Source of the DNA: an uncultured Nitrospirota bacterium
GTDB lineage: Bacteria; Nitrospirota; Nitrospiria; Nitrospirales; UBA8639
Assembly: GCA_937139405.1 (NCBI GenBank)
Contig: CAKZPV010000033.1
Span: 62,001-126,000, forward strand
Length of the DNA: 64,000 nucleotides
Direction of reading: 5' to 3'
Part shown: positions 45,256-53,507 of the stretch, piece after piece
How positions within the stretch are numbered: the first letter of the stretch is position 1
Layout of the letters: each line of letters begins with the position of its first letter
Notes under the pieces: generated by a model
Databases searched by the model: none
Seen by the model: the letters and a program-made list of their open reading frames with translations, nothing else
Told to the model about the DNA's origin: nothing
Made by a program: the position numbers and the translations under genes

Positions 45256-45948
45256 ATGAATCAAGAAATATCTTCAACAGACAATCCACGACATCAATTT
45301 AGTGGGAAACAGGTTGTGCTCTTTGTTGGACTTGCTGTGCTGGTCACTGCATTAGTAGCCGCATGGTGGGTCAATCAGTATTTGTATGCCGCGACCTTTG
45401 AGCCGATACAGCTAACACAGTCGGAGCAACATTTTTTAGATAATAAAATGGCGAAACTGACTCAAGGGAGTCCGGTTGAATTTTCTCCGTCAAGCCCGAA
45501 AGCTCTTTCTCTAGATGGGCCACTCGAGCCTGAACCTTATTCGGAGGATGAAGCCTCACGAGAAATTCAGTTAACAGAACGAGAAGTGAATGCACTGATC
45601 GCTAAGGATGCGGATATGGCAAAACATGTAGCTGTTGACCTAGCAGAGAATCTTGTGAGCGTTAAATTGGTTGTGCCTGTGAATGAAGAGGTTCCTCTTG
45701 TTGGCGGCAAAACCTTAAGGCTGAACTTCGGTGTTCAATTGAGTTATGCCAACGATAAGCCGGTCGTGGCCATGCAAGGAATCAGTCTTGGGGGTGTTCC
45801 ACTTCCAAGTGCGTGGTGGGGTGATATTAAGCATATCAATTTAGTTGAAGAATTCGGTGGACCTGGAGGTTTTTGGGATCAATTCGCTAAAGGGGTCGAA
45901 GATCTTCATATTCAAAATGGCCGACTTCATATTACCTTAAAAGAGTAA
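45256..45948 (+). CDS. Membrane-anchored protein of unknown function
   Basis: A 230-residue protein with one N-terminal membrane helix (about residues 21-42, VVLFVGLAVLVTALVAAWWV) and a periplasmic part. The latter has an acidic linker followed by ITLTEREVNALIAKD-like sequence (here QLTEREVNALIAKDADM) and a beta-rich end, LVSVKLVVPVNEEVPLVGGK. The ER-EVNALI motif recalls lipid-binding-like domains seen in many envelope proteins, but I cannot name a family. It is divergent from kbp. Confidence 0.7.
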   Translation: MNQEISSTDNPRHQFSGKQVVLFVGLAVLVTALVAAWWVNQYLYAATFEPIQLTQSEQHFLDNKMAKLTQGSPVEFSPSSPKALSLDGPLEPEPYSEDEASREIQLTEREVNALIAKDADMAKHVAVDLAENLVSVKLVVPVNEEVPLVGGKTLRLNFGVQLSYANDKPVVAMQGISLGGVPLPSAWWGDIKHINLVEEFGGPGGFWDQFAKGVEDLHIQNGRLHITLKE

Positions 45949-46044
45949 CCTGGCTCTTCTTTGATGTCGTAACTTCTTATTGTCTTTTCTCAATGTTCTT
46001 CCAATTGTTTCATCGGCCTGTCTTTTTGGCGCATCCGAAATATT

Positions 46045-46089
46045 TAAAAAACGTGCGAACCCACCATGGGATGAGATCCCAAAGTGGGT
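46045..46089 (-). terminator. Likely intrinsic terminator of the coiled-coil protein gene
   Basis: A minus-strand hairpin of two stacked stems (ACCCAC with GTGGGT and GGGAT with ATCCC, separated by a 3-base internal loop, window 46059-46089) is followed by a short spacer and a run of six T (complement of the A-run ending near 46051). It lies 28 bases after the stop at 46117. Confidence 0.65.
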
Positions 46090-46116
46090 CGATATTGTTA
46101 CCAACAAAAGGTAGAG

Positions 46117-46434
46117 TTATCCGACAAGTTCTGGGACGGATTCTTGAGTAGATAGATGGACGTTCTTCCGGGCTTTAGTTCTCCGACGTTTTACAGGTTG
46201 GGTTGGTTCTACTGCTTGCCCAGTCTTCATGGCTGGAATTGATGGCTTATCCACGGACAGCGTGTCTTCCACCTGTTTCAGCTCATTGAGCCGGGCTTGA
46301 TGTTGTTCCGACTCCCAAGCCACTGCTCTGTTGAGTAGAGCAACCTGGGCGCGTAATTTGTCCATAGTGTATTCATGATGTTCCATTTCGTTTTTTCGAG
46401 CTACACTAATGTACTGGCCATCTACGTAAGTCAT
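46117..46434 (-). CDS. Small helical basic protein
   Basis: A 105-residue protein with a strong ribosome-binding site (AGGAGG, 5 bases before ATG 46434). Residues 15-58 look like a coiled coil (MDKLRAQVALLNRAVAWESE, HQARLNELKQVEDTL). A basic patch VKRRRTKARKN is near the C-terminus. No signal peptide or membrane helix. No family recognised. A likely terminator follows. Confidence 0.68.
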   Translation of the reverse strand: MTYVDGQYISVARKNEMEHHEYTMDKLRAQVALLNRAVAWESEQHQARLNELKQVEDTLSVDKPSIPAMKTGQAVEPTQPVKRRRTKARKNVHLSTQESVPELVG

Positions 46435-46980
46435 TCGTTCCTCCTCTTGTGAAATTATTACTCATTAGATGGGTGCAATGGTCCATCTTGTCTCGCGATC
46501 ATTTCTGCAAAGTTAAGCAAAAGCATTGCCAGAGAAAATAACAGTGAAAAGTGTTCACGTAATCATGTGATCTTGTTCAGAATTTTCCTTGATTGATTTC
46601 TTGAGGGGAATGGGAGATCCTGTGTCAATACGAAACCGTTAACTTCGATGACGAGAATGTTGAAATCGCAAGAGCAGATGAGAAGATTCAGAAGTATTTC
46701 AACATATCTGAGGTAGTCCACATAGAAAAAAGAAAACCTTCTCGACACTTTAGTGCGCATAGAGTCAGGACCTTGTATCTTAGATCGAGAAAATCACGAG
46801 ACTTGCTTGTTATCTGAAGATATTGTGACATGTTCCTGTAGATCAGTAAGAATTACTGTAAATTTTCATCCATCCCATTATAGAAAAGGGTATTTTTTCC
46901 GAAGGGATATCCTATTCAGGGGATGGGATGTATTGATCGATTTTGATGCATTCTTCTAGATAAAGTAATAGAGTGAAATC
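46435..46980. other. Intergenic region, possible gene remnant
   Basis: About 550 bases, more AT-rich than its neighbours. A plus-strand frame (46605-46811) stays open for about 68 codons (including QYETVNFDDENVEIARADEK) but has no in-frame ATG, GTG or TTG near its beginning, so it may be a decayed gene or chance. I see no hairpin terminator or tRNA. Sequence just before 46981 should hold the promoter of the next gene. Confidence 0.4.
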
Positions 46981-47742
46981 ATGTTGAAGCCCTACACTTG
47001 TGTTCAATTTCAAAGCCAATTATTGGATCTCATGACTCAGAAGGATCATTGGGCTTGGTCGCAGTTTGTTGGACCATCTATTTCCAAAGCGCAACTTAAA
47101 ATCCATTATCAGCAAGAATATGCGGTATATGTCCGAGATTTTCCAGTATTTCTCTCACGTATTCATGGCAAGAACCCACCATTGTCGGTGCGTAAGATGT
47201 TGGCGGAAAATATTTTTGAAGAAGATACAGGCCAGTTATCCTTGGGTGTGTCACATCCCCAACTTTTTATCACGATGATGCAGGGGCTGGGATTCAGTCC
47301 AAAGGCATTCGAACATATTGCCCTCTTGCCTGCTACGAGACGATATCGAGTTTGGTTAGACCGAATGTCAGACCATAGAGATTGGGTGGTTGGTGCGGCC
47401 GTTATGACTATTTTTGTGGAAGGAAGTGTGCATGATCGTGCGGAGCTAATCCGTAGGGCGCAGCCGAAAACCCCGAAACAAATTTCGACAAAGATCAAAA
47501 ATCATCCGCTTGTGAAATTTCATGGTGTCTCCTCGAAAGCGTTGGATTTAATACGAGCTCATCAATTAGTCGAAGGCAGCCATCGACACGATGCCTACGA
47601 CATGGTGGTCAATCATGCAAAGACACGAACGCAACAAGACATGATTGTAAGAACACTCCATCGTACCTTGGAGTTATGGCTCCGCTATCGTGATGGTGTT
47701 GCTCGTGTCTGTGGAGTTAAAAAACAGGAAGGAACGGGTTAG
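46981..47742 (+). CDS. Heme-oxygenase-like (candidate di-iron) protein
   Basis: A 253-residue all-helical protein of the TenA/PqqC/heme-oxygenase-like superfamily, iron-containing redox enzyme type. The superfamily holds di-iron N-oxygenases, desaturases and the CADD para-aminobenzoate synthase. Candidate metal ligands are Glu46 (HYQQEYAVYVRDFP), Glu80/Glu81 in ENIFEEDTG, His92, Glu147 (FVEGSVHD) and the late helix VEGSHRHDAYDMVVNH. The MLAENIFEEDTGQ segment is very typical. The radical SAM gene follows 74 bases later on the same strand, so the pair is likely one functional unit. The reaction is not known. Confidence 0.82.
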   Translation: MLKPYTCVQFQSQLLDLMTQKDHWAWSQFVGPSISKAQLKIHYQQEYAVYVRDFPVFLSRIHGKNPPLSVRKMLAENIFEEDTGQLSLGVSHPQLFITMMQGLGFSPKAFEHIALLPATRRYRVWLDRMSDHRDWVVGAAVMTIFVEGSVHDRAELIRRAQPKTPKQISTKIKNHPLVKFHGVSSKALDLIRAHQLVEGSHRHDAYDMVVNHAKTRTQQDMIVRTLHRTLELWLRYRDGVARVCGVKKQEGTG

Positions 47743-47816
47743 AAGTTTCGCAGCCACAAACAAAGATTCCTAAAAACTAGCTTGGGAGACGGATGATATG
47801 GTAGGTGTTGTTTGCC

Positions 47817-50027
47817 ATGTCTTCTCCATCTGTTCTGTTGATTATCCCGCCTCTGACTCAACTCAACACGCCGTACCCTTCCACTGCGTATTTGACTGGA
47901 TTTTTGTGGTCACATGGGTATTGCACACATCAGGCTGATGTGGGCATTGAAATGGTGTTGGCCTTGTTTTCCCAATCCGGGCTAACTCGTGTTTTTAATG
48001 AGCTTCGCTCGAAGCCGATCAATGATTTGCCGGGGGAGGCCCGTCAAATGCTGAGCTTAGCTCGAGTCTATGAAGAAACCATTGATCCGATTATTCGGTT
48101 TTTACAGGGTCAGGATCCGACGTTAGCCTCGCGTATTTGTCAGGGTGGTTTCCTGCCTCAAGGACCAAGATTTTCGACGCATGAAAAGGAATTACGTGAG
48201 CATCAAGGTGCGAACTTTTCACATAATCAGACCGACCAAGCTAAGCATCTCGCAACATTATATTTAGAAGACATAGCTGATTTAGTTCAGGCTACTATCG
48301 CGCCGCACTTTGCATTAAATCGTTATGCGGAGTCTCTTGCTATGCACGCGAATTCATACGACATTTTAGCAGAGGCCTTGACTCAACCAATGAGTCTCAC
48401 AGACGAGTGGATGCTCAAAGCGATGTGGGAACATATTAGTCGTCATCAACCCTCAGTTGTGGGTTTCTCGGTTCCATTTCCCGGGAATCTGTATGGCGCT
48501 CTTCGGATGGGGCAACAGTTACGTGCCCGAAGACGAGATATCAAAGTTGTGCTTGGAGGTGGGTATGTTAACACTGAATTACGACGATTACGAGACCCGC
48601 GTCTCTTTGAAGTCTTGGATTTCGTAACGTTGGATGATGGTGAGCGTCCTTTTCTTTGTTTGTTGGAATACCTGCAAGGCAAACGAAGAGAGATTGATCT
48701 CTGCCGGACGTTTCTCCGGTCTGGTGAAGTTGTGGTTTGGCATAATGGAGCACAGGAACCAGATGTGCCTCAAACTGAAATCGGCACGCCAACATACGAG
48801 GGTTTGAATCTTGATCAATATATCTCTGTCTTAGATACGTTGAATCCTATGCATCGGCTCTGGTCAGACGGTCATTGGAATAAATTAATCGTCGCTCATG
48901 GTTGCTATTGGAAACAATGTACCTTCTGTGATGTGGGTCTGGATTATATTAGCCGGTATGAGGTTGCGCCGGGCGATCTCCTGGTCGATCGTATTGAAAC
49001 CCTGATTATCGAAACGGGAAAGCGGGGATTTCATTTTGTCGATGAAGCCGCTCCACCGGTTGGTTTGAAGCATCTCGCGTTCTCGATTTTGGAGCGAGGC
49101 GTGACAATTTCTTGGTGGGGCAATGTTCGATTCGAACCTGCATTTTCATTTGATCTGTGCCGTCTGTTAGCGGCCTCAGGTTGCATCGCGTTGAGCGCAG
49201 GCTTAGAAGCGGCCTGTGATCGTTTATTGGACCTAGTTAAAAAAGGGATCACGGTTGATCAAACCGTCCGTGTCTTGCAGGCATGCCGAGAAGCAGGGAT
49301 ATTGGTGCATGCCTATCTAATGTATGGTTTGCCCAGTGAGACTTTGGGCGAAACGTTGGAAAGTCTTGAACGGGTTCGCCAGTTGTTTGTCCATGAATTG
49401 ATTCAATCAGCATTTTGGCATCGGTTTACCACGACAGCACATAGTCCCATTGGTTTGAATCCTGAAGCTTATGGACTTCAACTTGTAGGGCCGGCATTCG
49501 AGGGATTTGCCGAAAATGATGTTATTCACGAAGATGGTCTGGCATCAATTCCTCCTTGGGTTGGAGAGGGTCTTCGTGCAGCACTTTGGCATTACAAGGA
49601 AGGCTTGGAACTCAAGCGAGATGTGCGCGAATGGTTTCCTGAACAGACTCCAAAACCCAAAGTCCCACGAACGTGGGTGAAGCGGATCCTCGAATCTGGA
49701 CCCAAAGAAAACCATTCTCGCATGGACCATAAATTGGTGTGGATAGGTGGGCAACCAGATGTTGAGCGAGGGAAAGGTGAACAATATCGAATCATCTTGC
49801 CCAATCGAACGATGGATGAAGAGGTGAAGCTCAAGCAGGGCCAAGCGGAGTGGTTTCTAAATTTGATTGAACGGGCAACGCCGGTTCATCAACCAAAAGG
49901 ACACCGCTATCCTGTCTTTAAAGAAGTCCGTGCCGGGTATCCCTTTGGCGGCCCCAAAGGATTCGATACCTGGTGGCAGTCCGTCTCTGCGCAGAAAGCT
50001 AAAGCCATCGGACTCTTGCTCGTATAA
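47817..50027 (+). CDS. B12-binding-type radical SAM protein with CX4CX2C motif
   Basis: A 736-residue radical SAM protein. Residues 1-190 are unlike standard members (starting VLLIIPPLTQLNTPYPSTAYL). A Rossmann-like B12-binding-type region is at about 200-290 (VVGFSVPFPGNLYGALRMG, VVLGGGYV) but without the DxHxxG cobalamin ligand motif. The radical SAM core has C-x4-C-x2-C (Cys363, 368, 371; GCYWKQCTFCD) where C-x3-C-x2-C is usual, followed by FHFVDEAAPP and a GLEAACDRLLDLVKKG motif. The C-terminal 180 residues are a basic extension. ATG 47817 is chosen over GTG 47805. Likely co-transcribed with the heme-oxygenase-like gene. Confidence 0.88.
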   Translation: MSSPSVLLIIPPLTQLNTPYPSTAYLTGFLWSHGYCTHQADVGIEMVLALFSQSGLTRVFNELRSKPINDLPGEARQMLSLARVYEETIDPIIRFLQGQDPTLASRICQGGFLPQGPRFSTHEKELREHQGANFSHNQTDQAKHLATLYLEDIADLVQATIAPHFALNRYAESLAMHANSYDILAEALTQPMSLTDEWMLKAMWEHISRHQPSVVGFSVPFPGNLYGALRMGQQLRARRRDIKVVLGGGYVNTELRRLRDPRLFEVLDFVTLDDGERPFLCLLEYLQGKRREIDLCRTFLRSGEVVVWHNGAQEPDVPQTEIGTPTYEGLNLDQYISVLDTLNPMHRLWSDGHWNKLIVAHGCYWKQCTFCDVGLDYISRYEVAPGDLLVDRIETLIIETGKRGFHFVDEAAPPVGLKHLAFSILERGVTISWWGNVRFEPAFSFDLCRLLAASGCIALSAGLEAACDRLLDLVKKGITVDQTVRVLQACREAGILVHAYLMYGLPSETLGETLESLERVRQLFVHELIQSAFWHRFTTTAHSPIGLNPEAYGLQLVGPAFEGFAENDVIHEDGLASIPPWVGEGLRAALWHYKEGLELKRDVREWFPEQTPKPKVPRTWVKRILESGPKENHSRMDHKLVWIGGQPDVERGKGEQYRIILPNRTMDEEVKLKQGQAEWFLNLIERATPVHQPKGHRYPVFKEVRAGYPFGGPKGFDTWWQSVSAQKAKAIGLLLV

Positions 50028-50158
50028 CTATTCTTTTTTGGAATTAGGTGGAAGACAGGTTTCAGTTACCTTCTTGTTTTTCTTTGCCAGAAGAGACATG
50101 AGGAAGGTAGAGTCTTTTGATTAATCATATCTCAATTTATCATGTTTAAGGAGACATC

Positions 50159-50596
50159 ATGACCACAGCGCAGTATCCACGTAGTCCAAAAGAAGAAGTC
50201 AATGGCCTATGTCATTTTGCACGACTTATTGACAAAATTCGTATGCGCCATGCCGGACAAATTCAAGATTACAATTATCTGACGGCCGGCTTAGATAAAT
50301 ATTTGTTGGATAAAATGGACATCCAAGGTGCTGATCTCGAGAAGCGAGTACTTGAAGGAGGTAGTGACGAGGACGTGGCGAATTGGGTGAAGGCCAACGG
50401 CAAGGCTCTTACGGAGGAAGAAAAAGCTGAATGGAACAACATGGTACTTACGTTTGGCCCCAAGGCCGAAATGGCACAGAAAGCTTTCGATAGGAATAAA
50501 GCCGCGCTTGCTGAAAAACGCGGAGTATCAATAGAGGACCTCTCTCACATTACAACATGGACGGGCCTCATCGAACACGACGAAGAGCGTATGTAA
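50159..50596 (+). CDS. DUF5069 family protein
   Basis: A 145-residue protein with a strong ribosome-binding site (AAGGAGA) before ATG 50159. It starts MTTAQYPRSPKEEVNGLCHF, followed by ARLIDKIRMRHAGQI and YNYLTAGLDKYLLDKM, the DUF5069 pattern, then ADLEKRVLEGGSDEDVANWV and a helical tail. The family has no known function. It lies 131 bases after the radical SAM gene and may belong to the same unit. Confidence 0.85.
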   Translation: MTTAQYPRSPKEEVNGLCHFARLIDKIRMRHAGQIQDYNYLTAGLDKYLLDKMDIQGADLEKRVLEGGSDEDVANWVKANGKALTEEEKAEWNNMVLTFGPKAEMAQKAFDRNKAALAEKRGVSIEDLSHITTWTGLIEHDEERM

Positions 50597-51120
50597 AGAT
50601 TAGAGTAAAAGGAGCTTGTGGAATTTTTGTGAGGCTGATAGAAAATAGGTCTAGGTCAAAAGAGTACTACAAGCAGATGGGATAAGTGCAGCTGGCGATG
50701 GAGGACATCTTTTTTGTCAAGATCGAAGGAACCCTAAGCTAATATGTAGATCTATCCATTGTTAGGAAGGATGAACGAAGTCGTCCTTCCTAACAATGGC
50801 TTTTTTGTCTTTTATATCATGTCATCAGAATATCGTGAATCTGCATTGTTGTGGACTCATCATTAAAGATCTTTTTATTGTTGTAGGCTCCGATATGCAA
50901 TCGTCTGTGAATCGAATGAGAATTTTTGCGTACGAATTCTGATTTTTTCCCCCAGTGGCTTGAGGTTTGCCGTCATTTCGGTCTCGCCGCTTAATTTGTA
51001 CAAGCATTCTAGTGTTCTAGAGAAGAACTCATCTAGGGGATGAAGCTAGCCACTAGCTCACTTCCTTATACTGCTTTTTTTTAGGCATTACTGAAATCTT
51101 TGAGGCTTGTTCTCTCCTCA
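50597..51120. other. Intergenic region containing a strong terminator
   Basis: About 520 bases between convergent genes. The main feature is the hairpin at 50756-50799 with its T-run. The sequence from 50810 to 51120 is AT-rich with no supported gene (a 60-codon minus-strand frame at 50825-51007 lacks a family or ribosome-binding site). Confidence 0.5.
50756..50810 (+). terminator. Strong rho-independent terminator
   Basis: A perfect 16-bp stem (window 50756-50771 with 50784-50799, 12-base loop) is followed by C and six T, then further T residues. It is oriented for plus-strand transcripts and lies 159 bases after the DUF5069 stop, so it may end that operon or an unseen small RNA in between. 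Confidence 0.92.
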
Positions 51121-51710
51121 CTAGTTTCCGCTTACATTCATCGTATAGGTGTAATCTAGCTTCAACCACATGCCATTACTCGTCTTGGTATACCAGCGGA
51201 CGTGAATGGTGCCACTGGTGGGGAGGCCGGTTACGGTGCGGCTATGGCCGGTGCCCATGGAGCCACTGTCGTGGAGATTGTTGGCGCCCACGCTGGTGCC
51301 GACATAGAGCCAATGTTCGGCATCCTGACTGGTATGGCCACCGGTAAAGGCGACGGTGGTGTTGGTTAAGGTAGAGCCCGGGGCCGGCGTGGCCATGGGC
51401 GGCGGAAATGCGCCGCCGCCTCCGCCAACATCCATCGTATAGGTGTGATCTTGCCTCAACCATATGCCACTACTCGTCTTGGTATACCAGCGGACGTGAA
51501 TGGTGCCACTGGTGGGGAGGCCGGTTACGGTGCGGCTATGGCCGGTACCCATGGAGCCACTGTCGTGAAGATTGTTGGCGCCCACGCTGGTGCCGACGTA
51601 GAGCCAATGTTCGGCATCCTGACTGGTATGCCCGCCGGTAAAGGCGACGGTGGTGCTGGTTAAGGTAGAGCTAGGGGCCGGCGTGGCCATGGGCGGCGGG
51701 AAGGTTTCTA
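51121..51710 (-). repeat. Two tandem 294-bp repeats in the metalloprotease gene
   Basis: The DNA from about 51130 to 51400 recurs at about 51424 to 51700 with an offset of 294 bases (98 codons). For example cgtcttggtataccagcgga begins at 51181 and again at 51475. Only a few bases differ, mostly near the C-terminal ends of the repeat (LKLDYTYTM against LRQDHTYTM). Confidence 0.9.
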
Positions 51711-52920
51711 CATTAATTAAAGAGATACAGGATGCCCCAGCTATTACAGGTTGAATTTGTGACACACTGCAAGGCGAAAATTGGTCACTCCCATTGAGAA
51801 AAGGATTCATTAAGAAGGATCCTTGTGTGCTGGCACAGGGTGATCCAGATTGGTTGTCATGGGGTGCTCCGAAATTATGGCCGAGTTCATGGGCCACGGT
51901 TAATGCACCGGCAGTTCCAGTTCCAATAATTTGGTTTACTCCTACACCGTACCGAGCACTGCATAACGAGCGAAGATATGCAATTCCCACAGTACTCCCA
52001 TCGAGATTCCGACCTGAAAATAAGTGAGCAACCCCTGGATGGTCGAATGACGCTGATGCCGTGAATTGGCCAAACTGATTGATGAGGGTTCCTGCATTGG
52101 TAGAAGTGAGTCCTGCATTACTTTGTAACGGAAGCACATCGACAAGACTGATTTGTACGCCAAGTTGTTCAGAAAAAATTCCATCAACAATATTCATGCG
52201 TGCGATGACAGCGGCGTTGGGATTCGAATTCATACTATTAAACTCCTGATCCGTGACAACCGTCATATCGATATTTCGCGTGGCTCCTTGTGCGGTCACG
52301 CCGACTTGCTCTTGGAGTTCTTCTATCAAAGCATCAAAACTGGTCATTGGATGTAGAGGGACTCCCTTTGATTCGCCCATACCACAAGTTTGAGTACCGA
52401 GATCTCGAGTATCAGAAATTCGGTAGATTGCAAGTTTAGCTGATGTTTCAGCTGGTACAGTTTGTAAGGCAGGGGTTATGACTGACAGAGAATCGATAAT
52501 ATATGCTTCCTGTCCGTCCCAGATCATGCCTGACCATTGTTGTTCAACGCGAGTGAGACGCACCCATGAGTTTGGGTACCCCTCGAGTCTACCGCGGTAG
52601 AACGTCAAGTTTTCTTTTAGGCGCTCTCGTTTTTCACTGTCGATTTTGGCAATGAGTCGAGTGTTGGGCTCGAGAGATAATTGAAATTGCTTGCCAAAAG
52701 CTTCAAATAACCAGTCCCAATGGGAAGCTTTGGACGATTGATCGGTAGAGTGAGATTCTAAGGCTTGGAAAGAAGCTTCGGGGAGTGTTTCGAAGTACAA
52801 AATTTCAAAGGGTTTTCTTTTGGCGATTTCTTCTACTGACTCTAGGGATTTTCCAAATGAGATATTCGAGAATGCGATCGTACAGAGTAATATTAGAAAA
52901 ATGCTAGAGAGTTTTTTCAT
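51121..52920 (-). CDS. Secreted reprolysin-like zinc metalloprotease with two C-terminal repeats
   Basis: A 599-residue exported protease. A signal peptide covers residues 1-24 (SIFLILLCTIAFSNISFG). A propeptide-like region runs to about residue 190, then an M12B (reprolysin/ADAM-like) catalytic domain with HELGHNFGAPHD at about residues 343-354 (HExxHxxGxxHD) and a later Met (SFLMNPF) as the Met-turn. The C-terminal 195 residues are two tandem repeats of 98 residues (about 406-500 and 504-599), each with TPAPxSTLTxTTVAFTGGH, HWLYVGTSVGANNLHDSGSM and GTIHVRWYTKT. They are almost identical, also at DNA level. ATG 52920 has GGAGG just upstream; a longer reading from 53091 is rejected. Confidence 0.9.
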   Translation of the reverse strand: MKKLSSIFLILLCTIAFSNISFGKSLESVEEIAKRKPFEILYFETLPEASFQALESHSTDQSSKASHWDWLFEAFGKQFQLSLEPNTRLIAKIDSEKRERLKENLTFYRGRLEGYPNSWVRLTRVEQQWSGMIWDGQEAYIIDSLSVITPALQTVPAETSAKLAIYRISDTRDLGTQTCGMGESKGVPLHPMTSFDALIEELQEQVGVTAQGATRNIDMTVVTDQEFNSMNSNPNAAVIARMNIVDGIFSEQLGVQISLVDVLPLQSNAGLTSTNAGTLINQFGQFTASASFDHPGVAHLFSGRNLDGSTVGIAYLRSLCSARYGVGVNQIIGTGTAGALTVAHELGHNFGAPHDNQSGSPCASTQGSFLMNPFLNGSDQFSPCSVSQIQPVIAGASCISLINVETFPPPMATPAPSSTLTSTTVAFTGGHTSQDAEHWLYVGTSVGANNLHDSGSMGTGHSRTVTGLPTSGTIHVRWYTKTSSGIWLRQDHTYTMDVGGGGGAFPPPMATPAPGSTLTNTTVAFTGGHTSQDAEHWLYVGTSVGANNLHDSGSMGTGHSRTVTGLPTSGTIHVRWYTKTSNGMWLKLDYTYTMNVSGN

Positions 52921-53507
52921 GAATGTTCCTCCAGAGCGAGATGGCATGTTGGGGAAAGTGTCGTCGAGAAATGTAAAATTCCGAGTACATAGATACAAGT
53001 CTGATGCCAAAAAATAATTACCTGAATTGGAAATGGTGAAACTTAATTCTTTTGGCAACTTGTTGGGATAATAGGAATTTTTACTCCCCACTCAAGATGC
53101 CTTCCTGTAGGCCCTAGCATCCAGTGAAGATGGAGTTGGAGGAGTATGCATTCACTGCGGATATAAATCTGTGGATAAATAATGACATACGAAAAAATGA
53201 AAAGGGTCTTACGATTGCTAATGTATATCCCATATCAGAGTTTGAAATCTCAATTCTGATGAGATTTGTAGGAAGTAGGAAAGTAAAAGATATTATTGCA
53301 GAGATCTAGCTTACTTCAATATAAACAGGTTCTTCTGTAGTTTGGGGCAATTTAATGTTTGCTTCTTGGCCTGATACGGGGTTTGTTGGGTAGGTCATTA
53401 TAAAGATATAGTACTCTTTCTAGTCCGAAATTATCCTGAAAAAATACATTAAATATTTTTTGAACAATGGATCATAAAGGGTTCATTTTTTTCTTTTAAA
53501 AGAGATC
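52921..53507. other. Divergent intergenic region upstream of metalloprotease and cobQ
   Basis: About 590 bases containing one possible small frame (listed separately) and AT-rich sequence before cobQ. The promoters for the metalloprotease (minus) and cobQ (plus) should be here. I looked for a cobalamin aptamer before cobQ and did not find the GCCACTG or CAGGAAACC-type boxes. Confidence 0.5.
53130..53309 (+). CDS. Possible small protein
   Basis: A 59-codon frame starting at ATG 53130 (an in-frame GTG at 53124 precedes it). The predicted sequence is MELEEYAFTADINLWI then NNDIRKNEKGLTIANVY and ends VGSRKVKDIIAEI. The composition is protein-like with a possible helical end, but there is no clear ribosome-binding site and no family recognised. 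It could be a remnant. Confidence 0.3.
   Translation: MELEEYAFTADINLWINNDIRKNEKGLTIANVYPISEFEISILMRFVGSRKVKDIIAEI

Noticed and set aside
46605-46811. Open plus-strand frame of about 68 codons
   Set aside because: No start codon near its beginning and no recognised family; kept only as a possible remnant in the intergenic entry.
53310-53507. Possible cobalamin riboswitch before cobQ
   Set aside because: I looked for the GCCACTG and CAGGAAACC-type boxes and saw neither; the region is simply AT-rich.
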